Source: Streptomyces sp. CMB-StM0423 (lineage in GTDB: Bacteria > Actinomycetota > Actinomycetes > Streptomycetales > Streptomycetaceae). From it: a DNA stretch of 64,000 bases. Below the pieces are notes generated by a model that did no database searches, was not told the origin of the DNA, and saw only the letters and a program-made list of their open reading frames with translations. The translations under genes were made by a program, and so were the position numbers. Shown piece by piece: positions 43,034-53,165 of this stretch (within the stretch, counting starts at the first letter, position 1; the number at the start of each line of letters is the position of its first letter). The stretch spans positions 5,583,001-5,647,000 of the forward strand of contig NZ_CP025407.1 of NCBI RefSeq assembly GCF_002847285.1, given 5' to 3'.

Positions 43034-43453
43034 GTGTTCCGGACGATGCTGAAGTCCAAGATCCACCGCGCCACCGTGACCCAGGCCGACCTGCACTACG
43101 TCGGGTCCCTCACCGTCGACGAGGACCTCATGGAGGCCGCGGACCTGCTGGCCGGCGAGCAGGTCGACGTCGTGGACATCGACAACGGCGCCCGGCTCAC
43201 CACCTACGTCATCCCCGGCCCCCGCGGCAGCGGCGTGATCGGCATCAACGGCGCGGCGGCCCGGCTGGTCAGCCCCGGCGACCTGGTGATCGTCATCAGC
43301 TACGCGACGGTGGCAGACGCGGAGGCGAAGGCGATGCTGCCGCGGATCGTCTTCGTGGACGGCGACAACCGCCCCGTCCGGCACGGCTCGGACCCGGCCG
43401 AGGCGCTGCCCGGTACGGCAACGGTGCGGGGCGACTCCGTGGCCGGCGACTGA
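43034..43453 (+). CDS. panD: Aspartate 1-decarboxylase
   Basis: A 139-residue PanD proenzyme making beta-alanine for pantothenate. It self-cleaves between Gly24 and Ser25 (HYVGSLTVDED), leaving a pyruvoyl group on Ser25; Lys9, Tyr22 and Arg54 (NGARLTTYV) are as in the family. GTG at 43034 fits exactly. The panB and panC genes are not adjacent. A hairpin follows, shared with the convergent YceI gene. Confidence 0.95.
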   Translation: MFRTMLKSKIHRATVTQADLHYVGSLTVDEDLMEAADLLAGEQVDVVDIDNGARLTTYVIPGPRGSGVIGINGAAARLVSPGDLVIVISYATVADAEAKAMLPRIVFVDGDNRPVRHGSDPAEALPGTATVRGDSVAGD

Positions 43454-43496
43454 GCGGAAGTCACCGGCGGGGTCGCCCCGCACCGTGTCGGGCACA

Positions 43497-43520
43497 GCGG
43501 GCGGCGCCGAGGCCGCCCGC
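43497..43520. terminator. Hairpin between panD and the YceI gene
   Basis: GCGGGCGGC (43497-43505) pairs with 43512-43520 across a 6-base loop, and GCACA/TGTGC extends the stem outward. It sits between convergent stops and is probably bidirectional. Confidence 0.7.
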
Positions 43521-43536
43521 CGTTGTGCGCGTGGCC

Positions 43537-44082
43537 TCAGGAACGGCCCGCCTCGATGTCCAGCGTGATCTTGATCTTGTCGCTCACCGCGGCGCCGGCC
43601 GCGCCGCCGGTCACGCCGTAGTCGGAGCGGCTGATCTCCGTGCTCGCGGAGAACCCGACGACCATGCTGCCCTCCTGCTGGCCCGGTGCGAAGCCGCCGA
43701 CCTCGGTCTCCAGGGTCACGGGGCGGGTCACGCCGCGCAGGGACAGGTCGCCGTCGATCAGGTAGACGCCGTCCTTCTCGCGGATCCCGGTGGACTTGAA
43801 GGTCATCTCGGGGTACGTCTCCACGTCCAGGAAGTCCGCCGTGCGTACGTGGTCGTCGCGCATGTCGTTCCGCGTGTTGACCGAGGTGGTCTGGATGACC
43901 GCGTTGACCTCGGACTGCAGCGGGTCCTCGTGGGTCACGATGGTGCCCTCGACATGGTCGAACGTGCCGCGGACCCGCGTGACGCCCAGGTGCCGGACGA
44001 CGAAGGAGACGTCGGAGTGCACCGGGTCGATCGTCCAGGTGCCGGTCTCGTAAGCGGGAATCCGGTCGGCGTGAGTAGTCAT
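43537..44082 (-). CDS. YceI-family protein
   Basis: A 181-residue lipocalin-like YceI protein (GTWTIDPVHSDVSFVVRHLG at the start; GDLSLRGVTRPVTLE in the middle). These bind polyprenoid or fatty-acyl chains in a beta barrel. There is no signal peptide, as usual for the actinobacterial branch. ATG at 44082 has GAGG about 8 bases upstream. It diverges from a MarR gene, with two dyads between, and is probably repressed by it. Confidence 0.9.
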   Translation of the reverse strand: MTTHADRIPAYETGTWTIDPVHSDVSFVVRHLGVTRVRGTFDHVEGTIVTHEDPLQSEVNAVIQTTSVNTRNDMRDDHVRTADFLDVETYPEMTFKSTGIREKDGVYLIDGDLSLRGVTRPVTLETEVGGFAPGQQEGSMVVGFSASTEISRSDYGVTGGAAGAAVSDKIKITLDIEAGRS

Positions 44083-44125
44083 GGGGAATGCCTCTTCCGT
44101 AGCGGTGCCCACCACTGGGCAAGTG

Positions 44126-44173
44126 GTTGAACTTTCACCCAAAACTCTAGCACTCTCTGGTTGAGGACTCAAC
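44126..44173. promoter_or_regulatory. Two MarR-type dyads between the YceI and MarR genes
   Basis: GTTGAGGACTCAAC (44160-44173) is a perfect dyad with a 2-base centre. GTTGAACTTTCACC (44126-44139) is an imperfect second copy, 34 bp away. TATAGGTATGCT just beyond may hold the MarR -10 region. Confidence 0.6.
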
Positions 44174-44191
44174 TATAGGTATGCTGGACAC

Positions 44192-44764
44192 ATGAACGAC
44201 GTACGCTGGCTCACCGAGGACGAACAGCGGATATGGCGCCTCTTCATGGACGCGGTCCGTGACTTCAACGCGCATCTGGACCGCCAGTTGCGGCGCGATT
44301 CCGGGATGCCCGTGGCGTACTACGAGATCCTGGTGCACCTCTCCGAGGCCCCCGGGCGCAGCCTGCGCATGAGCCAGCTCGCCGAGCTGTGCCGCTCCTC
44401 GCGCAGCCGGCTGTCGCATGCGGTGGCGGCCTTGGAGAAGGCGGGGTACGTCTCCCGCTGCACCACCGACGCCGACCGCCGCGGATCCGTGGCGCAGCTC
44501 ACCGACGCCGGATTCGGCGTGCTGGAGGCGGCGGCTCCGGCGCACGTGACGGAGGTGCGCAAGCACCTCTTCGACGTGCTCACGCCCGAGCAGCAGCAGA
44601 AGCTCGGCGAGATCAGCGGCGCGGTGAAGGAGGGGCTGCGGCCGATCTGCGCGCAGGCGCGGGCCGAGGACGGAGAGGACGCGGAGGATCAGGCGGAGGG
44701 CGTCGGTGAGGCCACCGCGGGCGACGCCGCGGACAAGGCGCGGGAAGCCGTCACGGAAGCCTGA
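44192..44764 (+). CDS. MarR-family regulator
   Basis: A 190-residue MarR protein: dimerisation helices at both ends, and a winged HTH with MSQLAELCRSSRSRLSHAVA and DRRGSVAQLTDAGF. The last 40 residues are an acidic, Ala/Glu/Asp-rich tail not needed for the fold. It starts at the ATG 18 bases after the perfect dyad, implying autorepression. It is likely to respond to a phenolic, lipid or redox signal, given the YceI target. Confidence 0.9.
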   Translation: MNDVRWLTEDEQRIWRLFMDAVRDFNAHLDRQLRRDSGMPVAYYEILVHLSEAPGRSLRMSQLAELCRSSRSRLSHAVAALEKAGYVSRCTTDADRRGSVAQLTDAGFGVLEAAAPAHVTEVRKHLFDVLTPEQQQKLGEISGAVKEGLRPICAQARAEDGEDAEDQAEGVGEATAGDAADKAREAVTEA

Positions 44765-44871
44765 CGCCCGCCGGTACGTCCCGCCCGCCGCGGTGCAGGC
44801 CGCCGCGCGGGTGCCCGCCCCGCCGCCGGGGACCATGTCCACCGGAGCGGAGCGGGCAGGGTGCGTACGCC

Positions 44872-45873
44872 TTACTCGGAGAGCGTCCACACCGCGTGCG
44901 CGAGCGCGTCGCTGTTCCGGTTCAGTGCCGTGTCGTTCACGTTCGACGTGGTGTCGCACGAGGAGTGGTAGCACCGGTCGAATGCCTGGCCGGCCGTGCC
45001 GCCCCACTTCGCCGCCTGCGCCGCCGACTTCGTCCGGCTCGCGCCCGTGAACAGCCCGCCGACCGGCACGCCCGCGCTCTTGAACGCCGCGTGGTCGGAC
45101 CGGCCGTCACCCTCGGTCTCGATCTCGGTGGGGACGCCGAGGCCGGCGTAGTAGTCCTTGAAGACCTTCTCGATCTGCGGGTCGTCGTCGTAGACGAAGT
45201 ACCCGGGGTTGGGCGAGCCGATCATGTCGAAGTTCAGGTAGCCGGAGAGCGCGGCGCGGTCGGCGGCCGGCAGGTTGCTGACGTAGTACCGCGAGCCGAC
45301 CAGACCCAGTTCCTCCGCGCCCCACCAGGCGAAGCGCAGGTGCTCGCGCGGCTGGTAGCCGGACCGGGCGACGGCCAGCGCGGTCTCCAGAACGGCGGCG
45401 GAGCCGGTGCCGTTGTCGTTGATGCCGGCTCCCGAGGAGACCGAGTCGAGGTGCGCGCCGGCCATGAGGACCTGGTTCGCGTCGCCGCCCGGCCAGTCGG
45501 CGATGAGGTTGTAGCCGGTGCCGCCGCCGGCGCTGAACTGCTGGATCCTGGTGGTGAATCCGGCGGCGTCCAGCTTGCCCTTCACGTAGTCGAGCGAGGC
45601 CCGGTAGCCGGGGCGGCCGTGGGCGCGGTTGCCGCCGTTGGCGGCGGCGATGGACTGGAACTGCGACAGGTGCGCCTTGACGTTCGCGACGGGTATGTCC
45701 GGCGCCTGCTCGGGCGCGACGCGCGCCGCGGGGGCGGCGGTTGCGCTGCCGGACGCGGGCTGCGCCGCGGGTTCGGCGGCGACCGCGACCGGCACGAGCA
45801 GCGCGGTCAGCAGCCCGCCGGCGAGGAGCGCGGCGGCCGGCCGCGACCTGAGGCGTGCACGACGGAGGGGCAT
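44872..45873 (-). CDS. Secreted M28 aminopeptidase
   Basis: A 333-residue zinc aminopeptidase like S. griseus SGAP. A signal peptide (RPAAALLAGGLLTALLVPVA) is followed by a short Ala/Pro-rich pro region. The zinc and catalytic residues are intact: GAHLDSVSSGAGINDNG (His, Asp), WWGAEELGLVGS (Glu-Glu), NFDMIGSPN (Asp) and GRSDHAAFKSAGVP (His). It releases hydrophobic N-terminal residues outside the cell, fitting the S37 peptidase at 8150 as part of extracellular peptide use. GGGAGC precedes the ATG. The 276-bp region upstream holds AACCGGTT (45960-45967) but no gene. Confidence 0.92.
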   Translation of the reverse strand: MPLRRARLRSRPAAALLAGGLLTALLVPVAVAAEPAAQPASGSATAAPAARVAPEQAPDIPVANVKAHLSQFQSIAAANGGNRAHGRPGYRASLDYVKGKLDAAGFTTRIQQFSAGGGTGYNLIADWPGGDANQVLMAGAHLDSVSSGAGINDNGTGSAAVLETALAVARSGYQPREHLRFAWWGAEELGLVGSRYYVSNLPAADRAALSGYLNFDMIGSPNPGYFVYDDDPQIEKVFKDYYAGLGVPTEIETEGDGRSDHAAFKSAGVPVGGLFTGASRTKSAAQAAKWGGTAGQAFDRCYHSSCDTTSNVNDTALNRNSDALAHAVWTLSE

Positions 45874-46149
45874 GGGTGCTCCCAACGGTGGGGGATTGTC
45901 GTGCACATGAGGCTGGCGGAGCTGTTGAGGCCGCGTCAAGAACCCATTCGGTCGCGCAAAACCGGTTATCGGACAGGTGGTGTACGCGGCCACCCGCCGT
46001 CGTACGCAGTCGCGCCCGGTCCCGCACCCGCTCCCGCGCCCGTCGTACGCCGCCGGGCCGGCCCCCGCGCCGCCGCCCGCCCCGGTTCGTACGACCCCGC
46101 CGACCGTCCTGACCGGCGCCGGGCCCCCGTCCCCGTATCGTCTCTGGCT

Positions 46150-46896
<747 letters not shown>

Positions 46897-46980
46897 CGCC
46901 GCCGGTCCCTGGCGCTCCGGCCGCTCTCCCCTATGGTGAGTGGGTTCTGCACACGGAGCGTAGGAAGAAGGTGACCGCAC

Positions 46981-48756
46981 GTGCTCGACGAACGGGTGGA
47001 GACGCCCGCGGACGGCGGCCCACCGGGGCGCTCACCGCGTACAGACGCGGTGGTCTTCGGCGTCGCCGCCGCGCTGACGCTGGCGTTCGTGATCTGGGGC
47101 GCGGTGGCGACGGACTCCCTGGAGGACGTCTCCACGTCCCTGCTCAACGACACGATGCACTACGGCGGATGGGCCTTCGTGCTCGCCGCCTCCGGCTTCG
47201 TGATCTTCGCGCTGTGGCTGGCCTTCAGCCGCTACGGCCGCATCACCCTCGGCCGGGAGGGCGAGCCGCCGGAGTTCCGCACGGTGTCGTGGGTCGCGAT
47301 GATGTTCAGCGCCGGCATGGGCATCGGCCTGATGTTCTACGGCGTGAACGAGCCCCTGGCGCACTTCGCCACCCCGCCGCCCGACACCGTCTCCGCCAGC
47401 GCCGGTGCCCCCTCGCGGATGGAGGTCGCGATGGCGACCACCCTCTTCCACTGGACGCTGCACCCCTGGGCCATCTACGCCGCCGTCGGCCTCGCCATGG
47501 CGTACAGCGTCTTCCGCCGCAACCGCCGGCAGACCATCAGCGCCGTCTTCACCCCGCTCATCGGCCCGCGGCACGCCAACGGCGGCGTCGGCAAGGTCAT
47601 CGACATCCTCGCCATCTTCGCCACCCTCTTCGGCTCCGCCGCCTCGCTCGGGCTCGGCGCGCTGCAGATCGGCAGCGGTGTCAAGGAAGTCGGCTGGACG
47701 TCCGAGGAAGTCGGCGAGGGGCTGCTGATCCTCGTGATCGGCGTGCTCACCGCCGCGTTCGTCGCCTCCGCGGTCTCCGGCATCGAGCGGGGCATCCAGT
47801 GGCTGTCGAACATCAACATGGTGCTCGCCGCCGTGCTCGCCGTGTTCGTCTTCATCGCGGGACCGACGATCCTGATCCTCGACCTCATCCCGACCTCGAT
47901 CGGGTCGTTCTTCGCCGAACTGCCGCAGATGATGGCGCGTACGGAGGCCAGCGGCGGCTCGGACGTCGCCGGCTGGCTTTCCGGCTGGACGGTCTTCTAC
48001 TGGGCGTGGTGGATCTCGTGGACGCCGTTCGTCGGCATGTTCATCGCGCGCATCAGCCGGGGGCGCACCATCAGGCAGTTCGTCGGCGGCGTGATCCTCG
48101 TGCCCAGCGTGGTCAGCCTCCTGTGGTTCTGCATCCTCGGCGGCACGGCGATGCAGCAGGAGGCCCACGGGGCTGCTATCACCGAGGAGTCGACGCAGGA
48201 GGGGCAGTTGTTCGCGGTGCTGAACGCGTACCCGATCGCCGGTGTCACGACGCTGCTGGTGATGGTCCTCGTCGGCATCTTCTTCGTCTCCGGCGCGGAT
48301 GCCGCGTCGATCGTGATGGGCGCGCTGTCGCAGAAGGGGACGCTGGAGCCGACGCGCATGGTGATCGTGGTCTGGGGCGTGCTGACCGGCGCGGTCGCCG
48401 CCGTCATGCTGCTGGTCGGGGGCGGCGGGGACGCCGCGCTGACCGGGCTGAAGAACCTCACGATCCTCGTCGCGGTGCCGTTCACGCTGGTGATGATCAT
48501 GCTGTGCGTGGCGCTGATGCGCGACCTGCGGCACGACGAGCTGATCCTCATCGGCGAGGAGGGCGAGCAGGCGATCGAAACGGCGGTACGGGCCGGACAC
48601 CAGCACTACGACGGGGAGTTCGAGCTGCAGATCCGCGGGCTCGCGAGGCGGCTGCGGGGCGGCCGGGGCACGGGGCGGGACCGCGGCGACGGCGAAGGCG
48701 ACGGCGGGGACGGGGGCCCGGCGCCGGGCCCGGAGGACGGTCGGCCCGCGGACTGA
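46981..48756 (+). CDS. BCCT-family betaine/choline transporter
   Basis: A 591-residue BCCT carrier with twelve membrane helices. Family motifs: FSAGMGIGLMFYGVNEP and WWISWTPFVGMFIARISRGR, whose aromatic residues form the trimethylammonium cage. The substrate is probably glycine betaine, choline or ectoine, used for osmoprotection; the charged C-terminal tail (about 60 residues, Gly/Asp/Arg-rich) resembles the osmosensing tail of BetP. GTG at 46981 is preceded by GAAGAAGG. Confidence 0.9.
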   Translation: MLDERVETPADGGPPGRSPRTDAVVFGVAAALTLAFVIWGAVATDSLEDVSTSLLNDTMHYGGWAFVLAASGFVIFALWLAFSRYGRITLGREGEPPEFRTVSWVAMMFSAGMGIGLMFYGVNEPLAHFATPPPDTVSASAGAPSRMEVAMATTLFHWTLHPWAIYAAVGLAMAYSVFRRNRRQTISAVFTPLIGPRHANGGVGKVIDILAIFATLFGSAASLGLGALQIGSGVKEVGWTSEEVGEGLLILVIGVLTAAFVASAVSGIERGIQWLSNINMVLAAVLAVFVFIAGPTILILDLIPTSIGSFFAELPQMMARTEASGGSDVAGWLSGWTVFYWAWWISWTPFVGMFIARISRGRTIRQFVGGVILVPSVVSLLWFCILGGTAMQQEAHGAAITEESTQEGQLFAVLNAYPIAGVTTLLVMVLVGIFFVSGADAASIVMGALSQKGTLEPTRMVIVVWGVLTGAVAAVMLLVGGGGDAALTGLKNLTILVAVPFTLVMIMLCVALMRDLRHDELILIGEEGEQAIETAVRAGHQHYDGEFELQIRGLARRLRGGRGTGRDRGDGEGDGGDGGPAPGPEDGRPAD

Positions 48757-48834
48757 GCAACGGGGCCCGGGGCCCGGCGCGTACGAGCCGGAAGCCCGGC
48801 CCGTACGCGCCGCAATTCCCGGCAGGGGTCAACC

Positions 48835-48862
48835 GACCGGTGGACCCCCGGTTCCACCGGTC
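48835..48862. promoter_or_regulatory. 28-bp dyad upstream of the second MMPL gene
   Basis: GACCGGTGGA and its exact complement flank 8 bases, 42 bp before the MMPL ATG and 78 bp after the BCCT stop. It may be an operator or the BCCT terminator. Confidence 0.5.
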
Positions 48863-48904
48863 GCGGCTGTCGGGGACAGGGGCGCGATCGCGAGCATTTC
48901 CGGT

Positions 48905-51100
48905 ATGAGAAATCTCCCCGTTCGCACAGCCCGCTGGAGCGCCCGGCACCCGTGGCGCGCGATCGCCGGCTGGTTCGTCTTCGTCGCACTCTGCCTCGGC
49001 GCCGGCATCGCCGTCGGCAGCAACCCCGCCACCACCGAGGACTTCTGGGTCGGCGAGGCCGGCCGCGCCGAGCAGATGGCGACCGAGGGCGACCTCCAGC
49101 GGAAGCCCACGGAACACGTCCTCATCCGCGCCGAATCCGGCCGCTCCCTCGACCTAGCCGCCGCCCGCGCGGCGGCCCGCGACGTCACCGACCGGATGGA
49201 GCGGCTGCCGGAAGTGGCGTCCGTCGCCGCGCCCGTACGCTCCGCGGACGGTGACGCGCTGCGGGTGCCGGTCGTGCTGAAGGGCGCCGAGCTGGACGGC
49301 AAGAACAACGTCGGGCCGCTGCTGGAGCAGACGGAAGAGGTGGCCGCGGCCCACCCCGGCGTCGTCGTCGAGGAGACCGGCTCGCCCGCGATCAGCCAGG
49401 GCGTCAACGACCAGCGGGGCGAGGACCTGGCGCTCTCCGAGCGCATCGCACTGCCCGTCACGCTCGTCACGCTGCTCGTCGTCTTCGGGTCCGTCGTCAT
49501 GGCCGGCGTGCCGCTGCTGCTGGCACTCACGTCGATCGCCGCGGCGCTCGGTCTGTCCATGGTGGCTTCCCACCTGCTGCCCGACCCCGGCGTCGGCACC
49601 AACATGATCCTGCTCATCGGCCTCGCGGTCGGCGTCGACTACACCCTCTTCTACCTCAAGCGCGAGCGCGAGGAGCGCGCCCGCGCGGGCGGGCGGCTGT
49701 CGTCCGCCGCCCTCGTCGAACTGGCGGCGGCGACCGCGGGGCGGGCCATCGTCGTCTCGGGCCTCGCCGTCATCGTCTCCACCGCCACCCTCTATCTCGC
49801 CACCGACGTCATCTTCTCCTCCCTCGCCACCGGCACCATCCTCGTCGTGGCCGTCGCCGTCGCCAGCTCCCTGACGGCGCTGCCCGCGCTGCTCGTGACC
49901 CTCGGCCGCCGCACCGAACGGAAGGCCGCACGCCGGGCCGAAGCCCGCGCCGCCCGCCGTCCGCGGCGGGACCGCCCCGAGCACGGACGGATCCTCGCCG
50001 TCCTGCTGCGGCCCGCGCGCCGCCGCCCCGCCGCCACCCTGGCCGTCTCCGTGCTGGCCATGCTCGCCCTCGCCGTGCCCGCGCTCGGCATGAAGCTCGT
50101 GGACCCCGGCAAGGACACCTTCTCCCGCGACATCCCGGCCATGCAGACGTACGACCGGCTGACCGCCGCCTTCCCCGAGTTGAAGGTGCAGCACGAGGTC
50201 GTCGCCCAGGCCGCCGCGGAGCGCGCCCCCGAGGTACGGCGGGCGCTGGCCGGGCTGGGCCGGCAGGTGTCGGCGGACCCGCTGTTCGTCCGGGACGCCG
50301 GGCCTGCGGTACGCACTTCACCGGACGGCCGGACCAGCGTGCTCGTGCTCTCCGTACCCCACTTCGCCAACTCCCAGCCCGCGAAGGACTCCCTGACGCA
50401 CCTGCGCGAGGACCACCTGCCCGCCACCGTCGGGCAACTGGCCGGTGTCGAGACCGCCGTCAGCGGCGACGTCGCCCGCGGCGTCGACTACGTCGAGCAC
50501 GAGCGCGGCAAGCTGCCCCTGGTCGTCGGCGCCCTGCTGCTGGTCACCTTCGTGCTGACGCTGATCGCGTTCCGCTCGGTGGTCATCGGGCTGCTCGGCG
50601 TCGTGCTGAACCTGCTCTCCGCCGCCGCCGCGCTCGGCGCGCTCGTCCTCGTCTTCCAGGGCACGTGGGCCGAAGGGCTGCTCGACTTCGACTCGATGGG
50701 CGCGATCGCCTCCCGGGTGCCGCTGTTCCTCTTCGTGATCCTCTTCGGTCTCTCGATGGACTACCAGGTGTTCGTGGTCAGCCGGATCAAGGAGGCCAGG
50801 GACGCGGGGATGCCGGCGCGGGAAGCGGTGATCGCAGGCATCAGCGCGTCGGCGAAGGTCGTGACCAGCGCGGCGGTCGTCATGGTCACCGTGTTCTCCG
50901 GGTTCGTCGCACTGCATCTGACCGAGATGAAGCAGATGGGCTTCTGCCTGGCACTCGCCGTGCTGCTCGACGCGGTGGTGATCCGGCTGATGGTGCTGCC
51001 CGCGGCCCTGCTGCTCCTCGGCGAACGGGCCTGGCGCCCGGTGCGGCGCCTGCCCGCCCCGCCCGAGCCGGTGGCCCCCGCGTTCGAGAACGTACGCTGA
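48905..51100 (+). CDS. MMPL-family transporter
   Basis: A 731-residue MMPL/RND-type transporter with two porter domains and about eleven to twelve helices. The paired proton-relay motifs are GLAVGVDYTLFYLKRE and GLSMDYQVFVVSRIKE. The N-terminal PVRTARWSARHPWRAIAGWF is typical of Streptomyces members. It probably exports a lipid or antibiotic-like compound. Its stop is 5 bases before the histidine kinase start, so it heads an efflux-two-component operon. Confidence 0.92.
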   Translation: MRNLPVRTARWSARHPWRAIAGWFVFVALCLGAGIAVGSNPATTEDFWVGEAGRAEQMATEGDLQRKPTEHVLIRAESGRSLDLAAARAAARDVTDRMERLPEVASVAAPVRSADGDALRVPVVLKGAELDGKNNVGPLLEQTEEVAAAHPGVVVEETGSPAISQGVNDQRGEDLALSERIALPVTLVTLLVVFGSVVMAGVPLLLALTSIAAALGLSMVASHLLPDPGVGTNMILLIGLAVGVDYTLFYLKREREERARAGGRLSSAALVELAAATAGRAIVVSGLAVIVSTATLYLATDVIFSSLATGTILVVAVAVASSLTALPALLVTLGRRTERKAARRAEARAARRPRRDRPEHGRILAVLLRPARRRPAATLAVSVLAMLALAVPALGMKLVDPGKDTFSRDIPAMQTYDRLTAAFPELKVQHEVVAQAAAERAPEVRRALAGLGRQVSADPLFVRDAGPAVRTSPDGRTSVLVLSVPHFANSQPAKDSLTHLREDHLPATVGQLAGVETAVSGDVARGVDYVEHERGKLPLVVGALLLVTFVLTLIAFRSVVIGLLGVVLNLLSAAAALGALVLVFQGTWAEGLLDFDSMGAIASRVPLFLFVILFGLSMDYQVFVVSRIKEARDAGMPAREAVIAGISASAKVVTSAAVVMVTVFSGFVALHLTEMKQMGFCLALAVLLDAVVIRLMVLPAALLLLGERAWRPVRRLPAPPEPVAPAFENVR

Positions 51101-51105
51101 CCAGC

Positions 51106-52431
51106 ATGCTCCCTCGGCCACGGCGCGGCGACCCCCTCTGGATCTGGCTGCTCCACGGCTGGGACGTCTTCTCCTGGGCGATCATCGGTCTGCTGACCCT
51201 GACCACCCTCCTGGGAGACGTCCCGGCCGGCGACCGGTACGGGTCGCTCGCGCTCCTGGCCGTGCTCGCCCTCGGCTACGCAGCCGTACGCCGGGGGCAT
51301 GGAAACACCGTGCGGCTCGCGTCCGGCTACCTGGTCGTGCTGATCGTCGTGGTGGGGCTGCTGTCGTGGCTCCGCGACGGTTTCGGCGTGCTGTACACCG
51401 TGACGCTGTCGCAGTTCGTGATCTTCGCGAACACCCCGCGGTCCGCCATCGTCCACAGTGGCCTCGGCGCCCTCGCGATCACCCTCGGCGGCTCCCTGCG
51501 CCAGGGCTGGAGCGTCGACAGCCTCGCCACCAACGCCACCTCGTCCGTCGCCGTCTACGCGGTCGGCGTCGTGATGGCGCTGGTGACCCCCCGGGCGGTG
51601 GCGGCACGCGACGAGCGCGTCCGGCTGCGCAGCCGGCTGGCCGATGCCGAGGAGCAGTTGACCGAGGCACAGAAGCGGCAGGGCGCCGCCGAGGAGCGGG
51701 AGCGCATCGCACGGGAGATCCACGACACCCTCGCGCAGGGCTTCGCGTCGATCGTCGTACTCGCCGAGGCGGCGCGCGCCGGGCTGGCCGCCGAGCCCGA
51801 GAAGAGCGCGCAGCAGTTGCAGTCCATCGAACGCACCGCCCGGGAGAACCTCGCCGAGGCCCGCGTCCTCGTCGGTGCCGCCCCGCGCAGCGGTGTCGCC
51901 GCCGGTTCCGTCGCCACCACGCTGCGCCGCACGCTGGACCGCTTCGCGGAGGACACCGGGCTCGCGGTCGAGGCCGAACTGCCGGACGTGCACTGCGACC
52001 AGCCGACCCGGATCGCGCTGCTGCGCTGCACACAGGAGTCGCTGGCCAACGTGCGCAAGCACGCGGAGGCGTCGACGGTCGGGGTGGTGCTGGCGGCGGG
52101 TCCCGAGGGCGTCGAGCTGGAGATCACCGATGACGGGAAGGGCTTCGTGCCGGGAACGGTGGGGCGGGGCGCCGCCGGCGGGCGGGAGGGCACCGTGCCG
52201 GACGGTGCCGTGCCGGACGGGGGCTTCGGTCTCGACGGGATGCGCCGGCGGCTGGCCGAGTTCGGCGGCGAGCTGAGCGTGACGAGTTCGCCCGGTGACG
52301 GTACCCGCATACTCATCACCGTGCCCGCGGCCGGGCCGACCGCGGACGGCACCCTCCCGGACGGGGCTCCCGCCGGGACTTCCACGGACGGAACGTGCAC
52401 GACCGGAATCGCCACGGACGGACAGGTCTGA
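51106..52431 (+). CDS. Sensor histidine kinase (HisKA_3)
   Basis: A 441-residue NarL-type histidine kinase: five to six N-terminal membrane helices, a HAMP-less coiled linker (RLADAEEQLTEAQKRQGAAE), the phosphorylated His206 in EIHDTLAQGFASIV, and an HATPase domain (ALLRCTQESLANVRKHAEAS, DDGKGF, GFGLDGMRRRL). A run of GTVPDGAVPDG-type repeats and a Gly/Thr/Asp-rich tail lie in and after the ATPase domain. ATG at 51106 is coupled to the MMPL gene. There is no extracellular sensor domain, so it may sense the membrane. Confidence 0.9.
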   Translation: MLPRPRRGDPLWIWLLHGWDVFSWAIIGLLTLTTLLGDVPAGDRYGSLALLAVLALGYAAVRRGHGNTVRLASGYLVVLIVVVGLLSWLRDGFGVLYTVTLSQFVIFANTPRSAIVHSGLGALAITLGGSLRQGWSVDSLATNATSSVAVYAVGVVMALVTPRAVAARDERVRLRSRLADAEEQLTEAQKRQGAAEERERIAREIHDTLAQGFASIVVLAEAARAGLAAEPEKSAQQLQSIERTARENLAEARVLVGAAPRSGVAAGSVATTLRRTLDRFAEDTGLAVEAELPDVHCDQPTRIALLRCTQESLANVRKHAEASTVGVVLAAGPEGVELEITDDGKGFVPGTVGRGAAGGREGTVPDGAVPDGGFGLDGMRRRLAEFGGELSVTSSPGDGTRILITVPAAGPTADGTLPDGAPAGTSTDGTCTTGIATDGQV

Positions 52432-53085
52432 ATGACGAAGAAACCCACGCCCGCCACCCCGCTCCGCGTCATACTCGCCGACGACCACACCGTGATGCGC
52501 ACCGGTCTCGTCGCGCTGCTCGCCGCCGAGCCCAGCATCGAGGTCGTCGGCGAGGCCGGCGACGGCCGCGAGGCCGTCGCCCTCGTCGCCCGCCTCGACC
52601 CGGACGTCGCCCTGCTCGACCTGCGGATGCCGCGGCTCGACGGCGTCGGCGCCACCGCCGCGATCGTCGCGGCAGCGGCGCGTACCCGGGTACTGATCCT
52701 CACCACGTACGACACGGACAGCGAGATCGAGCGCGCGGTCGAGGCCGGTGCCACCGGCTATCTGCTGAAGGACGCCACCCGCGCCCAGTTGGTCGACGCC
52801 ATCCACGCCGCCTCCCGCGGGGAGACGGTCCTCGCGCCCCGCGTGGCCCAGCGCCTGGTCGCGAAGATGCGCAGCCCGGCCCCGGTGACGCTCACGCCGC
52901 GCGAGTCCGAGGTGCTGGCGGGCGTGGCCGAGGGGCTGTCGAACGCGGAGATCGGCAAGCGCCTGTTCATCGGCGAGGCCACCGTGAAGACGCACCTGCT
53001 GCGCATCTTCGCCAAGCTCGACGTCAGCGACCGTACGCGCGCGGTCGTCGTCGCCCTGGAGAGCGGCCTGCTGCCGGGCCGTTGA
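52432..53085 (+). CDS. LuxR/NarL-family response regulator
   Basis: A 217-residue response regulator: receiver domain with phospho-acceptor Asp63 in LLDLRMPRLDGV, acidic pair in LADDHTVMR, the conserved TTYDT and LLKDA (Lys), and a C-terminal LuxR HTH (TPRESEVLAGVAEGLSNAEI). The start codon directly follows the kinase stop codon. The pair probably regulates its own operon with the MMPL exporter. Confidence 0.93.
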   Translation: MTKKPTPATPLRVILADDHTVMRTGLVALLAAEPSIEVVGEAGDGREAVALVARLDPDVALLDLRMPRLDGVGATAAIVAAAARTRVLILTTYDTDSEIERAVEAGATGYLLKDATRAQLVDAIHAASRGETVLAPRVAQRLVAKMRSPAPVTLTPRESEVLAGVAEGLSNAEIGKRLFIGEATVKTHLLRIFAKLDVSDRTRAVVVALESGLLPGR

Positions 53086-53165
53086 GACGGACCGACCCCT
53101 TCCTGGTTGCGCGCGGCGCGCGCACAATGCGGTCGAGACCGCCGCCGTCCGGAAGGCAGGGACCC

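Noticed and set aside
43034..43453. A pantothenate operon
   Set aside because: panD is clear, but panB and panC are not adjacent; flanking genes are unrelated.
42208..44130. A long plus-strand protein spanning the M50 gene, panD and the YceI gene
   Set aside because: It is out of frame with the M50, panD and YceI proteins and has shadow composition; the true genes account for all codon bias.
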